NCBI RefSeq assembly: GCF_001188955.3
Contig: NZ_JPRF03000043.1
Coordinates: forward strand, 186,001-250,000
Length of the DNA stretch: 64,000 nucleotides
Direction: 5' to 3'
Source: Kitasatospora aureofaciens
Lineage (GTDB): Bacteria > Actinomycetota > Actinomycetes > Streptomycetales > Streptomycetaceae
Part shown: one piece after another, positions 15,630 to 24,489 of the stretch
How the letters are laid out: each line of letters starts with the position of its first letter
Position numbering within the stretch: the first letter of the stretch is position 1
The notes under the pieces: generated by a model
Seen by the model: the letters and a program-made list of their open reading frames with translations, nothing else
Told to the model about the DNA's origin: nothing
Database searches by the model: none
Made by a program: the position numbers and the translations under genes

Positions 15630-16514
15630 CTACTCCTGCCGGTAGGCGTGGGCGGGCGGGGCAGCGGCGGCGACCGGAGCGCGGAGCACGGATCCGTCCA
15701 GACCGGCCGGGTGGTCGAGGCCGTGGCGGGCGGTGGTGATCAGCAGGTGGCCGCCGGTCGGGGTGAGGCAGACGGAGGTGGGTTGGCGGGCGGGCAGGCG
15801 CAGGGTCGTCAGATGGGTGCCGTCGGGGTGGAAGCGGTGGACGGCGCCGTGGCCCCAGATCGCCACCCAGAGGCAGCCGTCGGTGTCCACGGTCATGCCG
15901 TCGGGGGAGCCGCCGGCCGCCGTGCGGGCGAACTCCGCGTGGTCGGTCGGGTTGCCGTCGGGGTCGAGGGCGTAGCGGTGGATGACGCCGGCCGCGCTGT
16001 CGGCGACGTAGAGGAGGTCGCCCGTGCTGTTGAAGGCGGGGCCGTTGACGATCGTCATGCCGTCGAGGACGCGGTGCACGGAGCCGTCGTGGTCGGTGCG
16101 GTAGAGCGATCCGGCACCTACGGTGCCGTCGTAGGGCATGCTGCCGGCCCAGAAGCGGCCGTGCGGGTCGCAGACGCCGTCGTTCATCCTGGTGCGGACG
16201 GCGGACCGGTCTTCGGGGCGGGCGAGCCAGTCCAGGCCCCCGTGGGGGCCGAGCAGGGCGATGCCCGTGCCGGCGGCGGCGATCCAGTGCCCGGGCCGGC
16301 CACCGACCGGCGCGACGGCGCCGAGCGGGACGTCGAGGCGGGCGATCTCGCGCGGGGTTCGCGGCCCTGTGAGGTCGGGAACTTCGAGGAGGCGACCGGC
16401 GAGGATGTCGACGTAGACGAGCCGGCCGTCGATCCAGCGGGCGCCTTCGGCGAGTTCGTGGTCGCCGGCGGCCCAGACTTCGACCTGGTCGGGCGACTTG
16501 CTTGAGAAGGACAT
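15630..16514 (-). CDS. SMP-30 lactonase of the galactonate operon (probable galactonolactonase)
   Basis: A 294-residue SMP-30/LRE-family lactonase. The blades carry the expected metal-site motifs: Glu in LAEGARWIDG, MNDGVCDPHGRFWAGS, NGPAFNSTGDLLYVADSAAG and SPDGMTVDTDG. It is the last gene of a leftward seven-gene run. Start-to-stop spacing is short (17 bases after the kinase stop) with GGAG before the ATG. In the De Ley-Doudoroff route a lactonase opens galactono-lactone to galactonate, and the company of galactonate dehydratase, PfkB kinase and KDPG-type aldolase makes that the natural role. Other aldonolactones cannot be excluded. Intact. Confidence 0.88.
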   Translation of the reverse strand: MSFSSKSPDQVEVWAAGDHELAEGARWIDGRLVYVDILAGRLLEVPDLTGPRTPREIARLDVPLGAVAPVGGRPGHWIAAAGTGIALLGPHGGLDWLARPEDRSAVRTRMNDGVCDPHGRFWAGSMPYDGTVGAGSLYRTDHDGSVHRVLDGMTIVNGPAFNSTGDLLYVADSAAGVIHRYALDPDGNPTDHAEFARTAAGGSPDGMTVDTDGCLWVAIWGHGAVHRFHPDGTHLTTLRLPARQPTSVCLTPTGGHLLITTARHGLDHPAGLDGSVLRAPVAAAAPPAHAYRQE

Positions 16515-16531
16515 CGGGCTCTCCGGGAGGG

Positions 16532-17497
16532 CTAGCGCAAGGTGGTGCCGGCGGGTTGGTCGAGGAGCGTGAGGTCACGTCGGGTGGGCAGGCCCTCCCA
16601 GTCGCCGCGCGAGGTGACGGCGAAGGCGCCGGTGGTGGTGGCCCGGTGGAGGCGCCCTTCGACGTCGAGCCCGTCGAGCAGACCGGAGAGGTAGCCCGCG
16701 ACGAACGCGTCGCCGGCGCCGACGACATCGACGACGGGCACCCGGCGCGCGATCATGCTGACGGTGCCCTGGGCGGTGGTGGCGCTCGCGCCGTCGCCGC
16801 CCCGCGTGATGACCACCTCGCCACACCCCTGGGCGAGGAGTGCGTCGATCGCTTCGCCCTCGGGCAGGGACGAATCCTCGCCGACCAGGTCCAGTTCGTC
16901 GGCGGAGGCGACCAGTACGTCGGCGAGCCGAGCCAGAGGCAGCAGGGCATCACGGGCCTCGGCCGGCGACCACAGGCGCGCACGGTAGTTGACGTCGAGG
17001 CAGACGGTGATGCCGAGTTCGCCGGCCCTGGCCGCCGCCGCATGGACGGCTTCTGCCGCCTCGGAGCTCAGCGCGGGGGTGATCCCGGTCAGGTGCAGGA
17101 TGCGAACACCGGGGTTCAGGGCGGGCAGGACGTCCGAGGGCCGGAGGGTCGAGCCGGCCGATCCCGAGCGGTAGTAGGTGACGCTGACCAGATCGGCGAT
17201 GCGGTCCTCGCGGGCCAGCAGACCCGTGGGCCGGCCTTCGGTGTCGACCCGGGCATGGCTGACGTCGACCTGCTCCGCGCGCAGCGTGCGCAGGACGAGC
17301 GCGCCGAACTCGTCGTCGCCGACGCGGCCGACCCAGCCGGTGCGGTGTCCGAGCCTGGCCAGGCCGATGGCGACGTTGGCCTCCGCCCCCGCGACGGAGA
17401 GCCGCATCGGTGCGCCGAGCCTGACCGGGCCGGTGGCCCGCAGGGCGGCCATGGTCTCGCCGACGGTGACGACGTCGAGCGGTGGCGAGCTGGTCAT
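16532..17497 (-). CDS. PfkB-family sugar-acid kinase (probable 2-keto-3-deoxygalactonate kinase)
   Basis: A 321-residue ribokinase/PfkB-family kinase. The N-terminal substrate lid reads VGETMAALRATGPVRLG, with GAEANVAIGLARLG. The C-terminal signature GAGDAF carries the catalytic base Asp263. The fold and length match 2-keto-3-deoxygluconate (KDG) kinases. In context it should phosphorylate 2-keto-3-deoxygalactonate, a job done by the unrelated DgoK in enterobacteria; replacement by a PfkB kinase is common in actinomycetes. The start at 17497 overlaps the aldolase stop (ATGA), so translation is coupled. Specificity for the galacto or gluco epimer cannot be read from the sequence. Confidence 0.9.
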   Translation of the reverse strand: MTSSPPLDVVTVGETMAALRATGPVRLGAPMRLSVAGAEANVAIGLARLGHRTGWVGRVGDDEFGALVLRTLRAEQVDVSHARVDTEGRPTGLLAREDRIADLVSVTYYRSGSAGSTLRPSDVLPALNPGVRILHLTGITPALSSEAAEAVHAAAARAGELGITVCLDVNYRARLWSPAEARDALLPLARLADVLVASADELDLVGEDSSLPEGEAIDALLAQGCGEVVITRGGDGASATTAQGTVSMIARRVPVVDVVGAGDAFVAGYLSGLLDGLDVEGRLHRATTTGAFAVTSRGDWEGLPTRRDLTLLDQPAGTTLR

Positions 17498-18117
17498 GCC
17501 GCGATCTCCTCGGTCAGGGCGGTGCGCCAACCGGCGGCGCGCCCCCGGAGGGCGTTCAGGTCGCCGCCGCTGGCGGCGTCGCCGATCAGTGGTGAGCCGA
17601 CGCCCACGGCGACCGCGCCGGCTGCGAGGTAGGTGAGCGCCAGGGCGGCGTCGACCCCGCCGACGGGGATGAACGGCACGCCGGGGAAGGGGTCGCGCAA
17701 GGCCCTCAGGTAGCCGGGGCCGCCCAAGGAGGCGGGGAAGAGCTTGACGGCGAGAGCGCCGTTCTCGTTCGCGGAGATCACCTCGCTGGGTGTCAGTGCG
17801 CCGATCAGCCACGGAAGTTCCGAAGTCCTGCGGCGCAGGTCCTCACTGAATCCGGGAGTGACGAGGAAGCTCGCGCCGGCGTCGGCGGCGCGGGCGGCGT
17901 CCTCGCCGGTCAGCACGGTGCCGGCGCCGAGTGTGGCGTGCGGGCCGAGTTCGCGGCGGGCCTGCTCGATCACCCACAGTGCGTCGGGGGTGGTCAGCGA
18001 CACCTCGGCGGCGGTGATGCCCTCTTCGGCGAGCACGAGCACGGTGCGCAGTGCCGCGTCGCGGTTGCTGCCGCGCACGATGGCCAGGGTCCGGTACGGC
18101 AGTTCGGTCAGGTGCAT
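17494..18117 (-). CDS. KDPG/KDPGal-type aldolase
   Basis: A 207-residue class I aldolase of the Eda/DgoA family. The Schiff-base Lys is Lys125 in AVKLFPA. The pocket has AEVSLTTPDALWVIE (Glu near residue 39), LGAGTVLTGEDAARAADAGA, FLVTPGFSEDL and IPVGGVDAALALTYLAAGAV. It would cleave 2-keto-3-deoxy-6-phosphogalactonate to pyruvate and glyceraldehyde-3-phosphate, the last step of the pathway, or the gluconate epimer. The gene lies between the epimerase-like gene (18 bases) and the kinase gene (4-base overlap). Nothing is missing. Confidence 0.92.
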   Translation of the reverse strand: MHLTELPYRTLAIVRGSNRDAALRTVLVLAEEGITAAEVSLTTPDALWVIEQARRELGPHATLGAGTVLTGEDAARAADAGASFLVTPGFSEDLRRRTSELPWLIGALTPSEVISANENGALAVKLFPASLGGPGYLRALRDPFPGVPFIPVGGVDAALALTYLAAGAVAVGVGSPLIGDAASGGDLNALRGRAAGWRTALTEEIAA

Positions 18118-18135
18118 GGGGAGGGCCTCTGTCGG

Positions 18136-18969
18136 TCAGTCGGTTCGGGTGCCGGTCGCGGTGATGTCGAGGTGCCAGCGCAGTACCCCGCTGGGTGGCA
18201 CCTGTGCGGCGTCTCCCGGGCCGGCCTCGGCGAGGTCGAAGACGGAGCCGAGCATCGGCTCGACCCCGATGCTGCGGTAGGGGGCCGACGCGGGGAAGCC
18301 GCGCAGGTTACGCCAGAGGGCGGTGGAGACCGGGATGTCGGCGTCGGCGTGCAGGGAGAAGGTGAGCGTGTCGGGGCCGTCGGTGACCGTCACGCTGGCG
18401 CAGTCGGTGAGGATCGCACCGACCGCGGTGCCGTCGTCGGGGCCGAGCCGGTCCAGGCGTAGGCCGTACGGGGCCGGCCACGGTCCGGTGACGTGGTGGG
18501 CGCCGTCCGGCCAGGGCTGGGCCAGCAGCTCGGCCGCCTCGGGAAAGAGCCGGGTCGGCGTGGCGTCGGGTGCGGCCAGCCGGGCCTCGGGGGTGACGTC
18601 GAGCAGGGCGTGGGCTGCCCACAGGAACCGGTAGCCCGGGTCGGCGCGCAGTTCGTAGCCGATGCGCAGCCCCGTCGGTCCGCTGTCGATGCGTCGGCTC
18701 AGGACGAAGTCGGGGCAGTGCAGGGATTCTGCGTCGCCGTGGCGCTGCCAGGGCCGGGACCAGGCGTCGCCATGGTCGGGAGTGCCGCGCACGGTCGGGA
18801 TGCACTCTTCCAGGCCGCCGGCGTCGATGAAGGTGTCGCCGGGGCGGACGGTGGCGCGTGCCGTGTCGCGGCGATGCCAGAGCCATTCGCGTTCGCCGGC
18901 GCGCAGCGAGGTCCATCGGCCGCCGTGGGCCGGATCGGTGCGGATGGCGATGGGCAGGTCGCTCACCAT
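18136..18969 (-). CDS. aldose-1-epimerase-like protein
   Basis: A 277-residue protein with a galactose-mutarotase-like beta-sandwich: IRTDPAHGGRWTSLRAGERE and WLWHRRDTARATVRPG at the N-terminus, FIDAGGLEECIPTV in the middle, and IGVEPMLGSVFDLAE near the end, where the catalytic Glu of mutarotases usually lies. Classical GalM motifs (NHxYWNL) are not present, so it is a distant member and may only bind sugars. In a galactose-oxidation operon a mutarotase would supply the anomer used by the dehydrogenase. Its start overlaps the dehydratase stop by 7 bases, which shows co-translation. Confidence 0.75.
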   Translation of the reverse strand: MVSDLPIAIRTDPAHGGRWTSLRAGEREWLWHRRDTARATVRPGDTFIDAGGLEECIPTVRGTPDHGDAWSRPWQRHGDAESLHCPDFVLSRRIDSGPTGLRIGYELRADPGYRFLWAAHALLDVTPEARLAAPDATPTRLFPEAAELLAQPWPDGAHHVTGPWPAPYGLRLDRLGPDDGTAVGAILTDCASVTVTDGPDTLTFSLHADADIPVSTALWRNLRGFPASAPYRSIGVEPMLGSVFDLAEAGPGDAAQVPPSGVLRWHLDITATGTRTD

Positions 18970-20108
18970 TCCGCGAACGACCCGTCCGTGTGGTGCCAGA
19001 CGGGGTTGCGCCAGCGGTGGCCGGTCTCGGCAGCGCGGCGCACGGCGGCCTCGTCGATCTCGATACCCAGGCCGGAGCCCGTGGGTCGGACGGCGTGGCC
19101 GTCGGTGAAGCGGAACGGCTCGGGGTCCAGCAGGTAGTCCAGCAGATCGTTGCCGCGGTTGTAGTGGATCCCGAGGCTCTGTTCCTGGATGAGGAAGTTC
19201 GGTATGGAGAAAGCGAGTTGGAGGCTGGCGGCGAGGGCGATCGGGCCGAGCGGACAGTGCGGGGCCATCGTGACGTCGTGGACCTCGGCCAGGGCCGCGA
19301 TGCGCCGGACCTCGGAGATGCCGCCGGCGTGCGAGGGGTCGGGCTGGGCGACGGCGATGCCGGTGGCGAGCACGTCGCGGAAGTCCGAGCGGGAGTACAG
19401 CCGTTCGCCTACGGCCAGTGGAACGGATGTCGAGTCCACCAGCCGGCGCAGGTCGCGGGAGTGTTCGGGGAGGACGGGCTCCTCGACGAACAGCGGGTGC
19501 AGGGGCTCCAGCAGGGGCAGCACCCTCCGGGACATGGCGGTGGACATCCGGCCGTGGAAGTCGATCGCCACGTCGCGCTCCTCGCCGAGGACCTCGCGCA
19601 CGGCGGCCACCCGGTCGATGACGGCCCGGGTCTGCGCGGGGGTGTCGATGGGGCGCAGCTGCGCGGAGCCGTTCATCTTGACGGCGGTGAAGCCGGCGTC
19701 GACCTGGGCCTGGGCGAGTTCGGCGACATGGGCCGGGCTGTCACCGCCGATCCAGGCGTACACCCGCACCCGGTCGCGGACGTGGCCGCCGAGCAGCTGG
19801 TGGACGGGGACGCCGTAGGTCTTACCGGCGATGTCCCAGAGGGCCTGGTCGATGCCGGCGACCGCGCTGGAGAGCACCGGGCCGCCCCGGTAGAAGCCGC
19901 CCTTGGTGAGGGTCTGCCAGTGGTGCTCGATGCGCAGCGGGTCCTGTCCGACCAGGTAGTCGGCGAGTTCGTGGACGGCGGCCTGGACGGTCTCGGCGCG
20001 GCCCTCCACGACGGGTTCGCCCCAGCCGGTGATCCCCTCGTCCGTGGCGATGCGCAGGAACAGCCAGCGCGGAGCGACGAGGAACGTCTCCAGTGATGTG
20101 ATCTTCAT
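18963..20108 (-). CDS. dgoD: D-galactonate dehydratase
   Basis: A 381-residue enolase-superfamily enzyme. It is close to the 382-residue E. coli DgoD over its whole length: PRWLFLRIATDEGITGWGEP, GFYRGGPVLSSAVAGIDQAL, VEEPVLPEH, ending DGSFAEW. Metal ligands fall at the DgoD positions Asp183 (DFHG), Glu209 (VEEP) and Glu235 (GERLYSR), and the general acid/base His in APHCPLGPIALAA is near 284. It dehydrates D-galactonate to 2-keto-3-deoxygalactonate. The ATG overlaps the GntR stop (ATGA) and the 3' end overlaps the epimerase-like gene. This gene fixes the pathway assignment for the operon. Confidence 0.93.
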   Translation of the reverse strand: MKITSLETFLVAPRWLFLRIATDEGITGWGEPVVEGRAETVQAAVHELADYLVGQDPLRIEHHWQTLTKGGFYRGGPVLSSAVAGIDQALWDIAGKTYGVPVHQLLGGHVRDRVRVYAWIGGDSPAHVAELAQAQVDAGFTAVKMNGSAQLRPIDTPAQTRAVIDRVAAVREVLGEERDVAIDFHGRMSTAMSRRVLPLLEPLHPLFVEEPVLPEHSRDLRRLVDSTSVPLAVGERLYSRSDFRDVLATGIAVAQPDPSHAGGISEVRRIAALAEVHDVTMAPHCPLGPIALAASLQLAFSIPNFLIQEQSLGIHYNRGNDLLDYLLDPEPFRFTDGHAVRPTGSGLGIEIDEAAVRRAAETGHRWRNPVWHHTDGSFAEW

Positions 20109-20821
20109 CCGGTGTCTCCCCGGTCGGCGTCGACGGTCAGCTGGTGGAGGTCGGCGGCTGCCTGGGCGAGCAGTTCCTCCACGGCGCGGGCGGCCGCTTC
20201 GGCGTCCTGGGCGCGGACGGCGTCCAGGACGGCCCGGTGGGCGGGGACGGCGTCGGCGCTGTGGTCGGCGCCGTGCACGATGTGGTCGCGCACCCTCAGG
20301 CCGGCCTCGATCACGACCTCCATACGGGTGAGGAGTTCGTTGTGGGCGGCGGCCAGCAGCGCCCGGTGGAACGCGAGGTCGGCCTCGACCGCGGCGTGGG
20401 CGTCACTGCCTGCGGCCGCCATCTGGTCGAGGGCGTCCTCCAGCGCGGCGAGGTCCGCCTCGTCGCGGCGTTCGGCGGCCAGCCGGGCCCCGGCCGGCTC
20501 GACGATGCCGCGGACCTCGCCGAGGTTGTCGAGGAAGGTCTCGTCGGGGATGCCCCGGCCCTGCCAGCGCAGCAGGTCGCTGTCCAGCAGGTTCCAGTCG
20601 GCGCGCGGTCGCACGAAGGTGCCGCGCTTCTGGCGGGAGTCGATCAGCCCCTTGGACGCCAGGACCCGTAGCGCCTCGCGCACGACGGTCTTGCTGACCC
20701 CGAGTTCCTGCTCGATCCGGTCGGGGTGGAGCGAGTCGCCTGGGGCGTACGTGCCACGGACGATCTGCTCGCCGATCACCTCGACGGCTTGCCTGTGCAT
20801 GCCTCGTACCGGGTTGTTCAC
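20105..20821 (-). CDS. GntR/FadR-type regulator (DgoR-like)
   Basis: A 238-residue regulator with an N-terminal GntR winged helix (AVEVIGEQIVRGTYAPGDSL; ELGVSKTVVREALRVLASKG; LIDSRQKRGTFVRPR) and a C-terminal all-helical FCD domain (ARLAAERRDEADLAALEDAL; DLAFHRALLAAAHNELLTRM; VPAHRAVLDAVRAQDAEAAA). FCD proteins bind carboxylic acids; DgoR binds D-galactonate. It sits in the operon between the dehydrogenase and dehydratase genes, 4 bases overlapping the latter. The likely targets are the divergent promoter region 21651-21838 and possibly the 61-base gap upstream of its own start. Confidence 0.9.
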   Translation of the reverse strand: MNNPVRGMHRQAVEVIGEQIVRGTYAPGDSLHPDRIEQELGVSKTVVREALRVLASKGLIDSRQKRGTFVRPRADWNLLDSDLLRWQGRGIPDETFLDNLGEVRGIVEPAGARLAAERRDEADLAALEDALDQMAAAGSDAHAAVEADLAFHRALLAAAHNELLTRMEVVIEAGLRVRDHIVHGADHSADAVPAHRAVLDAVRAQDAEAAARAVEELLAQAAADLHQLTVDADRGDTG

Positions 20822-20882
20822 GGCGGTCCCCCTTCCGTTGTTCTGCGCGGGCTGGTGGCCCGCGCGCCGATCGGGTGCGTGT

Positions 20883-21650
20883 TCATGACGAAGCCTTGAC
20901 GACGGACCAGCCGCCGTCCACCACCAGGTTCGCCCCGGTGACGTAGGAGGCGTCCGAGGAGGCGAGGAAGGCCACGGCCGCTGCGACCTCGTCGGGCCGG
21001 CCGAAGCGCTTGGCCACCGTCTCGGCGACGCTGTCGGCCCGCCCGGCCTCGTCCACCCGGTCCCAGGCCGCGGTCATGATCGGCCCGGGCACGACGGTGT
21101 TGACCCGTACCTGCGGGCCGTACTCGACGGCGAGTTGACGGCCCATCGCGCACAGTGCGCCCTTGGCGGCGGCATACGCGGGGTGCCCCGGCAGCCCGAC
21201 CAGTGCGTGCACCGAGGAGGTGAGCACCACCGAGCCCTCGCTGTCCCGCAGGGTCCCGGCGAACGCGCGGACCGCCAGCCAGGACGCCTTGAGGGTGACC
21301 GCGAGCTGGGTGTCCCACTCGACCTCGGTCAGCTCGTGGGCGGGCTTGACCACCACCGCGTAGGCGTTGCTGTGCAGCACGTCCAGTCGTCCGTAGCGGC
21401 TGCGCACGTGCGCGGCCAGCCCGTCCCACACCGCGGCGCTGGTCACGTCGCCGTGCCGGTACTCGGCCTGGCCACCCTCGGCGGTGATGGCCTCGACCAC
21501 GGCGTGGCCGGCCGAATCGGCGATGTCGACGGCGATGACGGCCGCGCCCTCGGCGGCCAGCCGCCGCGCGGTGGCGGCGCCGATGCCGCTGGCGGCACCG
21601 GTGACCAGGGCGACACGGCCCTGGAATCTTCGACAGGTCTGCTCAGTCAC
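20883..21650 (-). CDS. SDR-family dehydrogenase (probable galactose dehydrogenase)
   Basis: A 255-residue classical short-chain dehydrogenase. The cofactor motif TGAASGIG is near residue 18, followed by VIAVDIADSAG (an acidic residue after beta-2 favours NAD), LHSNAYAVV (in place of NNAG) and the catalytic Ser-Tyr-Lys in LTSSVHALVGLPGHPAYAAAK. It ends GANLVVDGGWSVVKASS. As first gene of the leftward operon it should oxidise the imported sugar, probably galactose to its lactone. L-arabinose or L-fucose cannot be ruled out from sequence alone. It is divergent from the sugar transporter. Confidence 0.82.
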   Translation of the reverse strand: MTEQTCRRFQGRVALVTGAASGIGAATARRLAAEGAAVIAVDIADSAGHAVVEAITAEGGQAEYRHGDVTSAAVWDGLAAHVRSRYGRLDVLHSNAYAVVVKPAHELTEVEWDTQLAVTLKASWLAVRAFAGTLRDSEGSVVLTSSVHALVGLPGHPAYAAAKGALCAMGRQLAVEYGPQVRVNTVVPGPIMTAAWDRVDEAGRADSVAETVAKRFGRPDEVAAAVAFLASSDASYVTGANLVVDGGWSVVKASS

Positions 21651-21689
21651 GGCGTCACCGTAGCGCTTCTGATTAATTATGCAAATATC

Positions 21690-21719
21690 TTGACAGTCCT
21701 GGTCAGCCGGTCCCAGGAT
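21690..21719 (+). promoter_or_regulatory. promoter and inverted repeat before the sugar ABC operon
   Basis: TTGACA at 21690-21695 and CAGGAT at 21714-21719 are 18 bases apart, a good actinomycete vegetative promoter. An inverted repeat TCCTGG-N10-CCAGGA (21697-21718) fills the spacer and -10 region and is a natural operator. An unusually AT-rich patch (21671-21689) lies between it and the SDR gene and probably holds the leftward promoter. Confidence 0.6.
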
Positions 21720-21838
21720 TCGAGCCCAGGACGACAGGCAAGCAGGCAGCGCGGGGCGGAAGCCGCCGCAGCTCCCGGATCACACACCCGTAACGCCAGT
21801 CGGCTTCCTGAACACCCCCACCCTGGTAGGAGCTCCAG

Positions 21839-22888
21839 TTGATCACTACGCGCACCCGTGGTGCGGCCGCCGTCCTGGGCGCGGCTGTCGTTCTCGGCCT
21901 GACGGCCTGTTCGACCGGTCAGACCTCGTCGAGCGGCGCCGGCCCGGCCTCGGTCGCTCCGGTCACCGGGAAGGTCTCCCTCACCTACCTGCAGAAGCAG
22001 GGCGACCAGCAGTACTTCATCGACGAGGCCAACGGTGCCAAGGCCAAGGCCGCCGAACTCGGCGTCGACCTTAAGGTCGTCAACCTGGGCAGCGACGCGA
22101 ACAAGACGGTCAGCGAGGTCCAGTCCGCGATCGCGCAGAAGACCAACGGCCTGATCGTCGTGGTTCCCGACCCCGCGGTGGGTCCGCAGGTGGTGCAGAC
22201 CGCGCGGGACGCCAAGGTGGCTCTGCTCACCTCCGACGACCAGGTCTGCACCAACAGCCCCACTCCGGCCAACTGCGACAAGGCCAACCTGGTCCCGCGG
22301 ATCGGCTTCTCCGGCCAGCAGATGGGCACCGAGGTCGGCAAGCGGGCCGCCGAGGACTTCAAGAAGGCGGGCTGGAACGCCGCCGACACCCGTGTCATCT
22401 CCGCCTCGAAGCAGGACGTCACCGTCTGCGGCGACCGTGTGAAGGCAGCCAAGGAAGCCTTCAACATCGGCGCCGGCGCGAGCGTGCAGACCATCGACGT
22501 GGCCACCGACAACACCCCGACCGGTGCGCAGGACAAGGTCGCGGCGACCATCACCGCCAACCCGGGCGTTAAGCACTGGGTGGTCTGGGGCTGTAACGAC
22601 GAGAACGTGCAGGGCGGCGTGACGGCCCTGCAGAACGCGGGCGTCGGCCCCGACAACATCATCGGCGTCGGCCTGGGCGCCTACCTCGCCTGCAAGGACT
22701 GGGGCCCGGGCGCACCGTCGGGCATGAAGGCCTCGCTGTTCATCAACGGCAGCGACATCGGCGCCCTCGCCGTGCAGACCATGTACGACAACCTCAAGAA
22801 CGGCAAGCCGATGCCCGCCGAGGCGTTCGCCCCGACCACGATGGTCGACGCCTCCACCTGGCAGTCCGCCGGCGTGAAGTGCAGCTGA
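21839..22888 (+). CDS. sugar ABC transporter substrate-binding lipoprotein
   Basis: A 349-residue lipoprotein starting with TTG, with AGGAG six bases upstream. The signal peptide ends in the lipobox LTAC (Cys near residue 24). The mature part is a type I periplasmic-binding fold: VSLTYLQKQGDQQYFIDEAN, then LKVVNLGSDANKTVSEVQSA, then NGLIVVVPDPAVGPQVVQTA, and WVVWGCNDENVQGGVTALQN in the second lobe. It most resembles arabinose/galactose-type binding proteins (AraF group). It is followed by an ATPase and a permease and is divergent from the galactonate operon, so galactose is the likely ligand. Confidence 0.9.
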   Translation: MITTRTRGAAAVLGAAVVLGLTACSTGQTSSSGAGPASVAPVTGKVSLTYLQKQGDQQYFIDEANGAKAKAAELGVDLKVVNLGSDANKTVSEVQSAIAQKTNGLIVVVPDPAVGPQVVQTARDAKVALLTSDDQVCTNSPTPANCDKANLVPRIGFSGQQMGTEVGKRAAEDFKKAGWNAADTRVISASKQDVTVCGDRVKAAKEAFNIGAGASVQTIDVATDNTPTGAQDKVAATITANPGVKHWVVWGCNDENVQGGVTALQNAGVGPDNIIGVGLGAYLACKDWGPGAPSGMKASLFINGSDIGALAVQTMYDNLKNGKPMPAEAFAPTTMVDASTWQSAGVKCS

Positions 22889-22893
22889 GCCGG

Positions 22894-24489
22894 ATGAACA
22901 TCCCCAGCACCGCAACGGCCCGGCCCGGGCTGGCGGCCGAATCGATCACCAAGCGGTTCGGCCCCGTCCAAGCTCTGCGAGACGTCACCCTGCGCTTCCC
23001 ACCCGGCCAGGTGACCGCCCTCATGGGCGAGAACGGCGCCGGAAAGTCCACCCTCCTGCGCATTCTCACCGGTGACCACCAGCCCACTGCGGGCCGGATC
23101 AGGCTGGACGGTCAGGTCATCGACCTTGACTCGCCGACCGACGCGCGGCGCGCCGGCATCCGGATCATCCCGCAGGAACCGGAGATCATCCCGCACGTCT
23201 CCGTCGCCGAGAACGTCTACGCCGGCTCCCTGCCGCGACGCCCGGGCCGACGGCTCGACCGGGCCGAACTGCGCCGCCGGATCACCGCCGACCTCGAACG
23301 CCTCGGCTTCGACAAGGTCCTCGATCCCGACCTGCTCGGCTCCGAACTCACGGCCGCGCAGAGGCAGCTGGTCGAGATCATGCGGGCCCTGACCGGCGAC
23401 ACCGCGCCACGGGCCATCGCCTTCGACGAGCCCACCTCCTCGCTCTCCGACCACGAGGTCGACGCCCTGTTCGCCCTCATCGGCCGGCTGCGCGACGCGG
23501 GCATCGCCGTCATCTACGTCTCCCACCGCATGAAGGAGATCTTCCGGCTCGCCGACCGGATCGCCGTCCTGCGCGACGGCACCGTCGCAGGCACCGTCGA
23601 CGCCAGGGCCACCAGCGAGGGCGAACTCGTGCGCCTCATGGTCGGCCGTGACCTGTCCAGCCTCTTCGCGCGCCAGCACGTGGCCGGTGACCGCGTGGTG
23701 CTGGAGGTCGACGGCCTCAGCACCGACGACGTGCACGACATCAGCCTCCAGGTCCGAGCCGGCGAGGTCGTCGCCCTGGCCGGCCTCATCGGCGCCGGCC
23801 GCTCCGAACTCGCCCTCGCCCTGGCCGGCGACACCCCCCTACGATCCGGAACCGTCCGGATCGATGGCGACCGCATCCGCCTGCGCGGCCCGGCCGACGC
23901 GATCCGCGCCGGAATCGGCCTCGCTCCGGAGGAGCGCAAGGCCCAGGCCCTGTTCCTCCAGCGCACCATCCGCGACAACACCTCGCTCGTCAGCCTCGGC
24001 AGGCTGCGCCGTTGGCGGTTCGTCGACCGGAACCAGGAGAAGGCCCTCGCCCAGGAGTACGCGGACCGGCTGCGGGTGCGTGCCCCCTCCATCGAGGCGG
24101 AGGTCCGAACCCTGTCCGGCGGCAACCAGCAGAAGGTCGTCCTGGCCCGCTGGCTCGCCCGCAAACCCGCCCTGCTGATCCTCGACGAACCCACCCGCGG
24201 CGTGGACATCGGCGCCAAGGCCGAGATCTACCAGATCATCGCCGACCTCGCCCGCGAGGGCACCGCGATCCTGGTGATCTCCTCCGAACTCCCCGAGGTC
24301 CTCGGCCTGGCCGACCGCATCCTCGTCATGCAGAACGGCCGCATCACCGGCCGGCTCGACCACACCGAGGCCACCGAAGAGGCCATCCTCGCCCTCGCCA
24401 TGGCCGACGACCTCACCCCCGACCTTCCGCACGAGACCGCCACGGCACCTCGCGCCGAAACCGACCCGGCCCCCGGAGGCACCCGATGA
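22894..24489 (+). CDS. sugar ABC transporter ATPase (two ATP-binding cassettes)
   Basis: About 531 residues with two fused ABC domains, as in AraG/MglA/RbsA. Cassette 1 has the P-loop GENGAGKST near residue 45, a degenerate signature (LTAAQRQLVEI) and Walker B AIAFDEPTS. Cassette 2 has the usual weak P-loop GLIGAGRSE, a full signature LSGGNQQKVVLAR and Walker B LLILDEPTRG. It energises import through the next-gene permease. A GTG at 22879 inside the upstream gene's end is an alternative start; the ATG at 22894, five bases after the stop, gives the better fit to family length. Confidence 0.93.
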   Translation: MNIPSTATARPGLAAESITKRFGPVQALRDVTLRFPPGQVTALMGENGAGKSTLLRILTGDHQPTAGRIRLDGQVIDLDSPTDARRAGIRIIPQEPEIIPHVSVAENVYAGSLPRRPGRRLDRAELRRRITADLERLGFDKVLDPDLLGSELTAAQRQLVEIMRALTGDTAPRAIAFDEPTSSLSDHEVDALFALIGRLRDAGIAVIYVSHRMKEIFRLADRIAVLRDGTVAGTVDARATSEGELVRLMVGRDLSSLFARQHVAGDRVVLEVDGLSTDDVHDISLQVRAGEVVALAGLIGAGRSELALALAGDTPLRSGTVRIDGDRIRLRGPADAIRAGIGLAPEERKAQALFLQRTIRDNTSLVSLGRLRRWRFVDRNQEKALAQEYADRLRVRAPSIEAEVRTLSGGNQQKVVLARWLARKPALLILDEPTRGVDIGAKAEIYQIIADLAREGTAILVISSELPEVLGLADRILVMQNGRITGRLDHTEATEEAILALAMADDLTPDLPHETATAPRAETDPAPGGTR

